Shown here piece by piece: positions 39,721-53,100 of a DNA stretch of 64,000 nucleotides (the stretch's first letter is position 1; each line of letters opens with the position of its first letter). Location: positions 5,423,699-5,487,698 of the forward strand of contig NC_080713.1 of assembly GCF_019097595.1 (NCBI RefSeq). Reading direction: 5' to 3'. Made by a program: the position numbers and the translations under genes. Below the pieces are notes generated by a model. It was given only the letters and a program-made list of their open reading frames with translations. It had not been told where the DNA came from and did not search any database. The stretch comes from Hemibagrus wyckioides (Eukaryota > Chordata > Actinopteri > Siluriformes > Bagridae).

Positions 39721-40479
39721 TTAGTTGTACGGGATTTTTGAGGAGACCTGGCAACCCTGCTTGTCATTATCTGTATAGAGCTGTAAATACCGCCTGCATA
39801 AGAGTTGTACAGACGCTACTAAATTCACCCTTATGTACATAAATATAGAGCTAATAACAATAAAAGACGCTATGAACAATAATAAAAACGCATGTTTACA
39901 CCGATAAAGTTGCTCGTTTCTGTTATTAAGACGACAAAAACCATGCCCAAGCCTGTCGGAAGTCAATATATTAAGCCATTTTTAATCCATGATATGAACT
40001 GCTTCCTATATCTACTCTTCGTGACGTATTACCAACGTGCTATCGAATAACTAACTTAGCATGAAGCTAAACCCGAAAAAGCAGCGAATAGTCATGACAT
40101 TTAGTATTTTATTTTATCATTCAAAATATTTCTCATTCGCTGTTAAATGTGCATTACTTACTTTTTTATTCGGACGAGGTCAGTTTTCCTTATTGTGTGG
40201 TGTGTTCCGACTCCTCCGTTGTGGCCAGTGTTTTCATGAAGTGTGTGTCGTGACTGAGGAGGCGGTGTTCCTGTCAAATCGCCAAAAATGTTAACCAAAT
40301 GTTAACCAAAAGTGGTTAACGTTTAAAAAGAAATCAATAATTAAATAGACTACTTTGCATATGAATTAATCGTCATCATCATCATTTTAATATTTAAAAC
40401 GTGTTGAATTAAGGTTGATTTTCTGAAAACTTGCAGAATATAATAGAACAGATTATAATATAAAGTGCATCAGTCCCAA

Positions 40480-41165
40480 CAAAACTGAACTGCTGGTCAA
40501 TCATCCCCAGCCCAGGATCTCTGAACAAGCCCCTGATCTCCCCTTCGGCCACTGCTCGCCACCTTAGAGTAACCATGGACAATCAACTGTCCTTTTCCTC
40601 CCATGTCCACTAATGTGACACCCTCATGTCCATTTCTTCTGTACAACATCAGAAGGATTCGGCCGTTTCTATCCACACAGGCTACTCAGGCGCTGGTCAT
40701 TCTGAGACTGATCTCCTGCAACTCTACTGGCAGGTCTACCTTTGAATGTAATTTGTTCTAGCTGCATGACTTGTTTTTATTCTGCCTAAGTTCTTCCACA
40801 CCACCCCACTGCTGCGTTCCCTCCACTGGCTTCCCGTAGCTGCACTCATAAGATGCTTATGATGCTGATGCTTGCCTACAAAGCCGAGAATGGACCAGAA
40901 CCATCTTATCTCAAAGCTCTAATTACTCCTCACACTGCACCTTGTTCCTCAGATCCACTAGACTGGTCCCACCATCTTTCAGGGTAAGAGGTAGGTATAC
41001 ATCTAGACTCTTCTCTGTTCTGGCACCGAGGTGGTGGAATGAACTTCACATAGATGTCACTGACCGTCTGCAAATGCCAGATGAAGACCTACCTCTTCTG
41101 GAAGCACTTAAAGTAGCTCATTTTGCCCGGTTTGTTTCATGTATTGTTGTATGTTGTATGTAAAT
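40480..41165 (+). mobile_element. L2-like LINE, 3' end of reverse-transcriptase ORF
   Basis: Broken frames resemble the L2/CR1 reverse-transcriptase C terminus: DYCNSL-like ISCNSTGRSTF, then LLRSLHWLPVAAL, LAYKAENGPEPSYLKAL, and a final open stretch RGRYTSRLFSVLAPRWWNEL. It ends in an A-rich tract at 41171-41192. 5'-truncated and frameshifted, so not active. Confidence 0.75.
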
Positions 41166-41274
41166 ACTATAAAAAAAAAAAAAAAAAAAAAAACAACAAC
41201 ATAGTATTTAGGCTGATCCCAAGTCTGTGACCTTCTGAACCAGTGTTAATGAATTCATTGATAGAGACTTCAAA

Positions 41275-41530
41275 GCACTCTTGTACATCACTCTGGATAA
41301 GACCGTCTGCCAAATGCCAGAAATGTAAATGTAGCTTCCAATTTCTTCTAAAATATGTCTTTTGTAATAGCAATTTATGTTCCTTTTTACTATATATATA
41401 TATTCAAACTGCTGCTCATGCTGCATAACACACTGGCCTCCTCACACTGGGGTTACGGGAACAGCCCAACTATGGCAGCTTGGTATCCAGCTTCCAATCA
41501 GTAGTCCATAACCTTTACCACATCCCACAT
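41275..41530. repeat. SINE fragments
   Basis: 41285-41332 is a SINE tail (ctctggataagaccgtctgc, then caaatgccagaaatg). 41440-41530 looks like a reverse SINE head (ttccaatcagtagtccataa). Both are partial. Confidence 0.5.
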
Positions 41531-41776
41531 GCATGTATGAGCTCACAGATGCCTTTGATTAGCTAGTGTCACTGTGATTGACAGGGGAAAGAGTGAATTT
41601 TACTCTCTTGGATTCCTGGACACAGATGGCTGTGGATTATCGGGATCTGAATTTGTGATCTCCATTAAGAAATACTATAAATGTAATAAAAAATGCAGAC
41701 AAAATAAAGCAGAAGTAGGGAGGAGTCAGGAAATAGACACGAAAGAAATAGATTATTGCTGTATGTATTTGCGGTG

Positions 41777-43165
41777 ATTGGTCACTGGGAATCTTTGGTG
41801 GTCAAAAATTGGTTGTTGAAAAATAATGGGGATCAGTGATTGGTTACTGGGAAATAACAGTGATTGATGATTGGCTGTTGGGAGCAATGGTGTTTAGTGA
41901 ATTGTCATCAGGAAAAATGCTGTTTAGTGGCTGGTCACTGGGAGCAAAAAGGATTAAATGTAATAGAAAAATAACATTATTATTAATTCTAAGATTGGAA
42001 ATTACTGTCTTACAACAGCAGACACGAAACAATAAGGAATATAAGACAAAAGACAATGTAACAGCAGAAAATTTAGTTTAATGTAAGTGCAAATAAATTG
42101 CACAAATGTATTTAACAAAATGATATAACCAAATGCACTTATCTGCAGACTATATAAAGTATACAAATGTACAAATCCGTATGAAATATATACACTGAAT
42201 ATATATTATGTGCAAAATGGTTCATCCAGATATATTTATTTGCAGTTTATGTATTTGTATAATAGTGGGGAAATTTATCGTGCAGTACTGATGGTCAGTG
42301 ATTTGTTTTTGGGAACAACAGTGTTTAATGATTGGTCTTTGTGAACACTGGTGTTGAAGTCACTGGGAAGAATGATGTTGAGTTATTGGTCATTGGGAAG
42401 AATGGTGTCAAGTGATTGGTGATTGAGAACAATGGTGTTCAGTGATTGGTCATTGGGAACAATAGTGTTGAGGGATAAGTCATTGGGAAGAATGATGTTG
42501 AGTTATTGGTCTTTGGGAATAATGGTGTCAAATAATTGGTCATTGAAAACAATGGTGTTCAATGATTGGTCGTTGGGAAAAATGCTGTTGAGTGGCTTGT
42601 CATTGAGAACATTGGTGTTGAGTTATTAGTCATTGGGGCAATTATGTTCAATGATTGGTCATTGGGAACAATAGTGTTGAGTTATTGGTCATTGGGGCAA
42701 TTACGTTCAATGATTTGTAACTGGGAACAATAGTGTTGAGTTATTGGTCATTGGGGCAACTGTGTTGAGTGGCTGGTCATTGACAACAATGGTGTTCAGT
42801 GATGAGTCACTGGGAATAATAGTTCTTAGTGGTTGGTCATTGAGAATCATGGTGCTGAATCATTGGTCATTGAAGAATATGGTTTTTAAGACTGGTCATG
42901 GGAAACAATGGTGTTAAGTGACAGGTCATTGAGAACAATGGTGGTCAGTGATTGGTCATTGGAAACAATTGTTTTCAGCATTTGGTCATCATGAACATTG
43001 TTGTTCAGTGATTAGTCATTGAAACAAGGTTTTTTAGCAAATGGTCATTGGAAACAATGTTGTTCAGTGATTGGTCATTGGGAATAATGTTTAGTCACTG
43101 ATCATTGGTAATAATGGTGTACAGTGATTGGGCTTTAAGAACAATGGTGTTCAGTGATTGGTCAG
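41777..43165 (+). repeat. Minisatellite, 30-bp unit, ATTGG-rich
   Basis: Tandem degenerate units of the form tgattggtcattgggaacaa followed by tggtgttcag, about 30 copies at 42290-43165. A smaller patch lies at 41777-41945, separated by about 340 bp of unrelated AT-rich DNA. Nearly every unit carries one or two ATTGG pentamers, the reverse of the CCAAT box. Open frames across it only reflect the 30-bp period. Confidence 0.95.
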
Positions 43166-43950
43166 CTCCTGCATGGCACAACTCAGCCACACTTTCCACA
43201 TTGCTGATGTGTTGACCAAACCTTCTCTCTCAACCCAGATGTAATTTCTGGTTTAAAAAAAATCACCTAAACCTTCTATATGAATTCTCATCTGAAACAG
43301 GAAGGTTAAAGTACATCTTTTAAGCACTGCTACCATCTTTCATTTTAACTACCAGAAAGAACGGTAACCATCTTCCTGTTTTTAATTTGGACTTGAACAG
43401 AAGTTTTGCACCATGTCCTGTCTAATTACACTCTTTAATATTTAAAGCCTCAGGAATACCTACTGTGTTTAATCTTTATCTCAGTATTACCCTTTTCTAA
43501 GTCCTAATCACGTGGATGCTAATGTCTATTACAGTGAAATTAGATATTGAGTCTCTCAATGTGACCACAGCTGACTTTTATTCTTGAGATATTCAATAAA
43601 GGAACATGGAAATACATTATAAAAGCATTTAATTACTTTAAATTAGTCTGAGAACAAACACAAGAAAGAAATACACAAATAAATATCATTCAGTTTTTTT
43701 ATATACTGCAGAATTTCAACTGTGCATTCAAGTAGGTTTTTAATAACTTAGTAATTATATCAAATTTATAGCACTATTATTTTTTATAGCAGATAGCATT
43801 TTGCTGTAGATTGCTGCATTGTGAAGAAAGGCAGTGTAAAAACCAATCATCCAACCAATCGGCCCTAACGGATACAGAAAATATTTAAATCCCTGTGCTT
43901 TTTTCCCCACAAATTAAGAACTCTATACACTCCATTGTACGTGTGCTAGC

Positions 43951-44109
43951 TTAGCTACTGTTATCACCATAATTTGGAACAATAATTTTGGCCCATTTGT
44001 AAATAACAGGGATAAATAGCAGAGCAGAACCAAGTACAGATACTGACAAGAAGACCCAGAGGAAGACACGGTCTAGAACTTGAGCCACAAACTTCCAATC
44101 TTGAACAAC
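43951..44109 (-). CDS. chrna5: chrna5 exon 8: TM4 and C terminus
   Basis: Starts [20 protein letters not shown], runs through the TM4 helix and ends [17 protein letters not shown] with a stop at 43951. Its acceptor (ttcacag) is preceded directly by a (TTA)n microsatellite on the sense strand instead of a normal pyrimidine tract. Confidence 0.93.
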   Translation of the reverse strand, partial: VVQDWKFVAQVLDRVFLWVFLSVSVLGSALLFIPVIYKWAKIIVPNYGDNSS

Positions 44110-44112
44110 CTG

Positions 44113-44164
<52 letters not shown>

Positions 44165-47100
44165 AAGTCAGCTTTTAAAAGGTGGGTTAATTAGTGCGTA
44201 CAAATGGCATACAACTATATCAGAATCAGGAACAAACAGGCATGAATAACTCTCCTGCTAGCCTCGCAGCTAAACTTCTTGAGAATATACTGTAAAGCCA
44301 TTAGCCAGACTTCAGTAATATCTTTTCATATGGATGTGAGAAATTTCCTTGAAGATGTATAATGACCACCCCCTGCATAGCACTCTACTCATTTGTGCAT
44401 GTATTTATGTACTTTAGCTAACTGGCTTCAATGTATAAGCAATCAATCTATCTGTATAACAAGCTCACAAATGGAAGAAGACAAACCTGGAACTCAGTGG
44501 AAAGTAATTCATGTTACTGTAAGCAACAAGGGCCATCACTCACATCAACAGATTACTTACTCCCCAGAAGGAGAAACCCACTGAGAGCCATTCCTCTTAC
44601 CTCTCTGACTTGATTCTCCTTTACCACATGCTGAGTGATGTATCGAATAGAGTCCAGTGCTGCTTGAAGGTTGTGTGCTGCTGAGTTAAGCAGAAGGCTG
44701 CTGTCTTGTTTTGAGCTCTTCCTACAGTTTAGGGCTGCTGTTCCTCCAGCTCGATGATTCCCTCCTGTTGTGGCATAGCGGTCCACATGGCTGCGCATGC
44801 AAAGCAGCTTCGGGAGACTGTGTAGGAAGACCCGGCGCACCCAGGGTGCCATGTCGTGATGCGTGGATGAGGAGCGGTGGTGAATGTTGATGGCAAAGAC
44901 CGTGATGATGATGGAGAGTGTGACAAAGATCATGGTGAAGACTAGATACTCGCCAATCAGCGGGATGACCTAAGGAGAGGAAATTCAATATATACATATA
45001 ACAAACCAACATGGCGTCATATTTTGTAACAGTGTTGTAGCAGTTTCTAACTTATACACTCTTCAAATTTCTAAGTTAAACACTAAGTTAAATCAGACCA
45101 TTTCTCTCCAACAGACACTTAAATGTTAAGTGATTTGATTGTATTTCAATAACCTGCTGCACAAAAACAGACACTTAACTGAAATCAGCTTCTGAGATTA
45201 TTAAATATTAAATTATCAACCACAGATGTTGCAACCATTGATTCCACTCTGTATTTTGTCTTACATGCCCACAACACGGACAATCAGAGGCAAAGTTTTA
45301 CACTAATAATTATGACTTCAGCTCTTAAACACATTTACACTTCTGGCATTTTGCATATGGTTTTAGGTTTTATGCAAACCTTATCCAACCTTTCCCAAAT
45401 GACTTGAACCTAGAGCGTGAATAATACCTTAGAGGAGGACGGGATGATCTCCTCTATCACCAGGAGAAACACAGTGAGCGAGACAAGAACAGAAGTACAA
45501 AGAGAGATTTTCTCTCCACAGTTCGAGGGCAGGTAGAAAACCAGCACAGTCAAGAAGGACAGACCGATGCAGGGAACGATAAGGAAGAGCGTGTAAAACA
45601 GAGGGAGACGCCGGATGATGAAGGAGTAAGTGATGAAAGGATAGGAGCCTGTCGTGTCCATCCTCAAACCACGGCTTCCCGTAGCTGTCACGATCTCCCA
45701 TTCGCCGTTGTCAAAGTAGTCTCGTTTGTCCACGTGGACGTCCTCCAGGAGTATGTCCACCTGAAAGGTAAAGAATAAGCTCAGTTTACTGTATTATATT
45801 GCCAAAAGTTTTAGGACACTCCTCCAAATCATTGTATACAGGTGTTGTTTTTCAGGGGTTGGGCTTGGCCGCTTAGTTCCAGTGAAAGGAACTCTTTTAG
45901 ATAATTTCATGTCCAACTTTCTGGGAACAGTTTGGGGATGACCCCTTCCTGTTCCAACATGACTGCACACCAGTGCACAAAGCAAGGTCCATAAAGACAT
46001 GGATGAGTGAGTTTGGTGTGGAGGAACTTGACTGGCCTCCACAGAGTCCAGTCTGACTGCAGAGACAGAGACTGCAAGCCAGACCTTCTCGTCCAACATC
46101 AGTGCCTGACCTCACAAATATGTTTCTAGAGGAATGGTCAAAAAATTCCCATAAACACACTCCTAATCCTTGTGGAAAGCCTTCCCAGAAGAGTTGAAGT
46201 TGTTATAGCTGCAAATGGTTGGCCAACTCCATATTACATTCACGTGCATGTAAAGGCAGTCGTCCCAAAACTTTTGGCAATATAGTGTATTTGTATAGTT
46301 CAAGCCATATTTCAAAAATTACAGTCAGCCCCAATACCTGTGAGCCGTCGTAGGTCCACGAGCTGAACTTCATGGAGCAGTTCTGAAGGTCAAAGGGGAA
46401 GAAGGTGACATCAATAGTGCAGGCTGATTTGTAGTTAGCAGGTGGTGTCCAGGAGATGGTGCCATCATGCTTCACTACGGCTTTGGTAGCCGTGGCCTCA
46501 AAATGCCCATCTGCACTATTAAAACATATCCATTTATTTCATTATTTAATCCACCATTAATTGACATGGCAAATTATCTTCATTGCAGAAAAGCGTATAG
46601 ATAATAATGTTCTAATAATAAGTATTCATGTCCCGTTAACCTTGATATATGCTGCTTATTTAGTCCCCAAGTCAAATAATCTGATAAGATATTTATAAGG
46701 TATTTAATGGGATACACTTTTTTTAAAAAAAAGGTTATAAGGTTACCAGAGCATGCATTTTTAATACCTTTTTAAACCTAGTACTTTTAACCTTCCTGGA
46801 ACTTTCCTAAGCCTTATTATCTAGTAACACCATTAAAAATGAAATATGAAGTTATTACGTTTAAAGCACGAGGAGTGCTGATGTGAAAAGAAAAAAGGTA
46901 AAAGAATTCTGCTTATACCAAGCTAGAAACCTTCACATCTTTTATCTGACTCGTAATTACTACTTGGGATTTTTCTGGAAGCTGTAATTTCATATTGCTT
47001 GACAGCACATTATGAAGAAAACATGGCAGACAAACTGGCAGCTGCCTCAACAGGTCATTGATCAGTCGATAAAACATTCCCTGTGTTTCTTTCATTTTCT

Positions 47101-50100
47101 TTTTCTCTTTTAAAATAAGTATTGATTGAGTAATAAATGTGTGGCAGCCTGGAAAAAGAAAAATGTTCACATGCTGAAATTTTGACATTTTCTCTTATAG
47201 AACGGTATGAAAATTACAGGCTTTACTGAACTGTGTCTCTGTTGTGTGTATGGAAATTTCCCCCTTTTTTTTTGTTAATAGCGTTTAAACATTACAACTT
47301 TGATAATTGACAGCTGGTAATTAAACCCTTTTCAAAATGAATGGTTTAGGGCTTATGTTGTTTTTGATATGGCACATACCCACCAGTTGGTCGAAGCTTA
47401 ACACTGATTGTGTAAAAACAGCGCTCTATTCATAGTGAGTGATTTCAGTTCGATATTTACATGTGGATCTTTGCTCACGTACGTGACATAAAGTAGCTCG
47501 ATGTTCTGAGTGGTCCAGTCAGATGACACAAATGAACTGCATGCATTTTAGCCCCTCCCATCCAAAAAGAAATAATTCAGCACGTCAGTCAGCTGTCAGA
47601 TGGTGGAATTGAGACAAATCTCTGCAACTATCCAAGCAGCACTTAAATCTGTTGTTACAGCTGAGGTCTAAATACAATATTGCACAATTTCTGTATTAAA
47701 TTCTCATTATCTTGACTTATCTCAGCTCTAAATATGGCCCTTGGTTAGCAAGTTAGCAATTTCAACATTTTAAAAAGATCACCGGCTTTTGAAAAACAAA
47801 GGCGGAAAGTAAATGAAAATATTTCTCTATCATTTTTAATGAAGAATATTTATTTTCTTGAGTACAAAAACATGGAATGTGTGCCTGAATTCAGCACTGA
47901 ATGTCTTTCTCATGTCCCACTTCACAGTGGAGGTTAATATGAAGCTCATATGAAAGTAGACACTCAGCGTGTTAACAATTTGTCGTTTTTTTTATAAGTA
48001 TTTCTGTTTTTATCTAGCCTACTAGATACAATATTTTCACTAAAATGGTTATTTTTTCCACACAAATGTTTGTATCTTCAAAGTAAATGGTATGATATGA
48101 AACCCATTTCTGTTCTCTGAGATGCTCCAAGTGCTTCTTCATAAGCAGCTAAAATGAGAAGGTGTCATCTTCAACCAACAGAATTCTGTGTAAGGTTATC
48201 CAACAGAGGGAACAGAGTCTCACACTGAAAGCCAACAGAGTCCTGACTCATTTTATATCAGGCTTGTGGTGATAAAATCATCCATTTGTTTATACTATTT
48301 GAAAATGTCAGTGGCATCTACACTGATCAGGCATAACATTATGACCACCTGCCTAATATCGTGTTGGTCCCCCTTTTTGCTGCCAAAACAGCTCTGACCC
48401 GTCCTGCACTGTGTATTCTGACACCTTTCTATCAGAACCAACATTAACTTCTTCAGCAATTTGAGCAACAGTAGCTCGTCTGTTGGATCGGATCACACGG
48501 GCCAGCCTTCACTACCATTGTGCATCAGTGAGACTTGGCCGTCCATGACCCTGTCTCCGGTTCACCACTGTTCCTTCCTTGGACCACTTTTGATAGATAC
48601 TGACCACTGCAGACCGGGAACACCCCACAAGAGCTGCAGTGTTGGAGATGCTCTGATCCAGTAGTCTAGCCATCACAATTTGGCCCTTCGTCAATCTCGC
48701 TCAAATCCTTACGCTTGTCCATTTTTCCTGCTTCTAACACATCAATTTTGACGACAAAATGTTCACTCACTGCCTAATATATCCCACCCACTAACAGGTG
48801 CCATGATGAGGAGATCATCAGTCTTATTCACTTCACCTCTCGCTGCTCAGAACGTTATGCCTGATCGGTGTATATATACAGTACAAACAGTTTTCTTACA
48901 AATTCGTTGTGAGTTTATTGTACATACTTGTCATAGAGCACAATGTCTGGAATCCATATGGAGTCAGATGGCACTCTGATATACGTGATACCCTGGTAGT
49001 TCTTAGGGTTCCATCGCAGCTTTGTGTCGACCCATTCCTAAACACAAGACATTATATTAGATCAATCCGAGGCTCACAAGCAGGGCAATTTCAGTTATCA
49101 GTGCTTAGGGTGATTTTATTATTCTATCGATCTGTTGATGCAGTCTTCTGAGGGTCATAACTTCTGAAAACCGCCAAGCTCAATACCAAGATGCTCTTCA
49201 CTAGAGCGCTACAGGAGCAGATAGAAACAGTTCCACCCCCGTTTTTATTCTGCTTCTCTTTTCTGATGGATCAACGCTTAAGCCGTCTATAAACCAAAGA
49301 ACCTCTCTTTCTATCGTCCTAATCCTGTAAGAAATTGCTCGAGGCAACCTACGACCTCCTGACCCCTCTGGGAACAATGGATCGCCAGCAGAAATGGTCA
49401 GATACAATCTCCATAAAGCTGTCAGGGCAGGAAAAAACACATGTGGGCCGGACGTGCAAGAGGTAAAGGAGGAGGAGGATAAGGAAGGAAAGAAAAAAAC
49501 ATTGCTGGGAAATTTCCATCAGGCTGCATTACCACATACAAGACAAGCCCAAAAAAATAGAAGTGATATATAATAATTATGTCTAGAGTGTGAAGAAGAT
49601 TAATTTGTAAAGCATTACCTGCTTCATCCATACGTTGGTGGTCATCAGCTGATTCTTCTCATCCTTTGAATGCGGGTGTAAAAATAATTAAATATTTCAG
49701 TGATAAAATATCTCTTGCAGTTTTGCCCATAAGTAAATATTACAAAATATTTCCAGTAATAAGTAAATCAGTATTCACCACATCGACCAGCTGAGAGATG
49801 GCCAATCCGAATTTGACCCTCACTGTCCCATTCAGATTTTCCACTGGTCGCACCCATTTCTGGTATTTTTTAAAGAGATTATACAACAGCCTGTCCTGAG
49901 TTTTGGCATACGAAGATATCTTGGAGGAAGCTGAGGGGAAATAAAAAAATAAAAGATGATTATTGATGATATTTGCAGCTATGTTTTCCAATACACATAA
50001 TGACTGAAATGAGTCTGCTTAGAGATTCCTTAGTGGAAGATCTCACCAAGGCATACACATAAGAACTGCTGCTGGAATCATGAAACCCAGAAGTCTCAGT

Positions 50101-53100
50101 TTTCACACTTTTCCGAGACATTTAAGCCCAGACTTCACTGTTTGGTGAAGTGTGAAAGCAGTTTTCAAGCTCAGGAGAAGTCCAGACTGTTGATCCCAGC
50201 TCCTCTTTAAAACAGCGGGCTCGCTTCAAACCACACCGTGCTGTGACCCGAATCAGGTGTAGAAGCAAGCTGCTCTGAGTGGCGCATGCTGAGAAACGTG
50301 ATTGGTTCAACTTGTCACGTTACTTTTGTAACTACTGAATCTCCGCTTGCAGTTATTATTGTTGCTGATATATAAAACCAGATTTTCATAGGGCTGGAAT
50401 TAGCTCACTGTGGGGCGTTAGTGCTTGTGCTGAGAATGTCGTGAATAAAACATGCCAACCTGCATGAATAAAATCTTGTGCCAACCTGCATGAATAAAAT
50501 CTTGTGCCAACCTGCATGCATAAAAGCTTGTGCCAACCTGCATGAATAAAAACCTGTTAAAACACTGCTGTTCTAGTATGATGGCATGCCATACATCCAA
50601 AAAGCTCTGATCTTCACCTTGTGACTGAAAAATAATATAAAAAATGTTTGGAAACCTGCATAAACAATAGTGACGTATAGAATTGAAGAATCAACTCAGA
50701 GTTTCAAAGGAATTCTTCTACATGACAGAAAACCTCAGATCTTAAGCCCCTCCCACAAACTAGCCCAGAATCAGTCCTGTTTACTGTATGGACTCAAGTA
50801 CACTATAATGCCAAAAGTTTTGGGACGTCTGCCTTTACATGCACATGAATGTAATATGGAGATGGCCCACCCTTTACAAGGTTTAGGAGTGTGTTTATGG
50901 GAATATTTCACCATTCCTCTAGAAGCGCATCTGTGAGGTCAGGCACTGATGTTGGAGGAGAAGGCCTGGCTCGCAGTCTCCGCTCTAATTCATCCCAAAG
51001 GTGCTCTATCAGGTTGAGGTCAGAGTGTATTCATATAGTGTATTCATCTATTTATATAAGTATGAAAACAGCCTTATTCACAATACACTCATACTGAACA
51101 TCCTTTCAACACACTTTGCCTTCTCCTCCTGTATGCTGTAATAATTCAATAATCCCATTATCTGATGTTTCCCAGATGATGATTGCCCTTTCCCTTTCAA
51201 GTCTGGTTCCTCTCACTGTTCCTTCTTCATATGTTCTTCATCAAATTTAATTTGTCACAGACACAACCATACATAGTACTGTCTGTATCTTAAAAAGAAG
51301 AATAAAAAATGCAGTATTAAAAATTAGAATTAAAATTATTGCAATAAAAACAAAAAATATATTTATCTGTATAAGCAATGGGAAAAATATTTATAAAATA
51401 TGTATGGAATAAATTAGATTTGGATTGATGCATTTGGCTTGGTGGCAGAACAACATGATTATCATGTCAAGTGTATTGTGTGAAATTCAACATAAAAAAT
51501 GTCCCAGAACTGATGCTTGATCAATAACACCCCATTATGCAAATTACCAAAGCTTTTAGAATCTCAGCAATTACCTCCCAGGAACCTTTCTTTACATTGC
51601 CTGGGAATCGTAAACTAAAATTTTCCAAATGCAAATGTTCAGCCTTCAAAGTACACAACAGGAAGGACGTGACTTGGCAGAACAGCAGCTTGATATGTAC
51701 ATATTGTACTTTACAGGGAAACATGGGAAATATATCCGTGTTTTTGTGAACTAATATGGCCAATTTTCCTCTGTAAAGCCAGAGCCTCCATTAGCGTCCT
51801 CGCTAATCGAATTTTGCCCTTACACAATGAATTACCGTGGAAAGCCCAACAAGATTTAGTCAGATTAAGTGCATTACTGAAGCAGCAGATTGGGTTATGA
51901 GGCACGGTTTATGATAGATGGAAGTCTAGATATGGTTTAATGAGTGTCTGTCATATGCTATTGTTTGTATGAAAACTTTCTGCTGCTTACTGTTTACATT
52001 TAAGAGGGAAATTAAGGCTTTAATTCAGGAAAACTAATTTGAAGAATTGAAGCTTGGACTGTAGTGGAAAGTACAATGTCTATAGATTTCTTTCTTTATA
52101 TATATATATGACCTAAAGTTTTTATTTTCAGAATTTCAAAAGAAAAATTTCTATTTTCTCTCTAAATGATAAACAACACATCCAAACTGTAACAGATGTG
52201 AAATTCTGTATTTGTCATGACTGCATTGCTAGTCTGTATTGTGAGAGATTATTATCATGCTAGCTAACATATGAGAGATTAGGAATAAAGCTGTTGTGAA
52301 TTAGCATTAGCTAATGTTTTCGTGCTTCACATATCCAACTTTACATGACATTATACAGGCATACTAGAAGGATTGGGTGTTTTTCCTCAATAAAGTAGTT
52401 TATTATTTTTTTTATTAAGTTTTTTCCTTTCAGTTGTTGATTGGAAGATCGGGATTCAACCCCCAGCACTGCCAAGCTGCCACCATTGTGCCCTTAAGCA
52501 AAGCCCCCAACATCCCCCTGCTCCAGGGGCACTGCATCATGGCTGACCCTGCGCTCTGACCCTAACCCTCCAAGGATGGGATATGTGAAGAAAGAATTTC
52601 ACTGTGCAGTAACATTTATGTGACAAATAAGTAGCCTTCATTTGTCACATATAAAGGCTAAGACTTTATGTGACTTTATAAGACTTTTATTTCAAACAAG
52701 GTGAGAACAATGCTTTTAAAACAATGCTCCATTAACCTGATACTATTATCAACACAATTAGCCATCATGTTGAAATCAGGCTACTTAGCATTAATCTTTC
52801 CACCAAATCTCAGTCTAAACGTTTATTAGCATGCTATGCATTTCTTATACATACAGCGGACAAGGATATTTTCATTTAATGAACGAAATGTAGGTGGAGT
52901 GGTGACATTTACCTACGACTGGGGGAGTGACATTTAAAATCTGGTGACACAGTGGGATGTTCGATCTCCATTTTTGACTGCGATTGTGCAAATGTTACGG
53001 CCCACCAAGACCGAGGTATTACCCAGACTAGCAAAAGCATAAAAGTCATTGTCCAATGTTTTTACAGCCTGGTTTGTTAGAGATTCACTGTGAACTACTT

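Larger units (their letters stand above)
35899..40459. other. Spacer upstream of UGT: repeats and one hairpin
   Basis: No gene found. It holds teleost dispersed-repeat pieces (36955-37075, 38800-38905), a perfect 12-bp stem hairpin at 37577-37605, a decayed Tc1 fragment at 39020-39230 and a family B copy at 39239-39720. The first kilobase should contain the UGT promoter and any 5' untranslated exon, which I cannot place. Confidence 0.5.
46516..48927. other. chrna5 intron 4
   Basis: 2.4 kb. The first 1.3 kb is AT-rich with no feature seen. It then holds repeat X copy 3 (47893-48310) followed within ten bases by a family B Tc1 copy (48319-48872), which ends 56 bp from exon 4. Confidence 0.6.

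Noticed and set aside
42423..42629. Open frame with repeating (S/N)WSLG(T/K)MV units
   Set aside because: It is the translation of the 30-bp minisatellite, whose unit is divisible by three.
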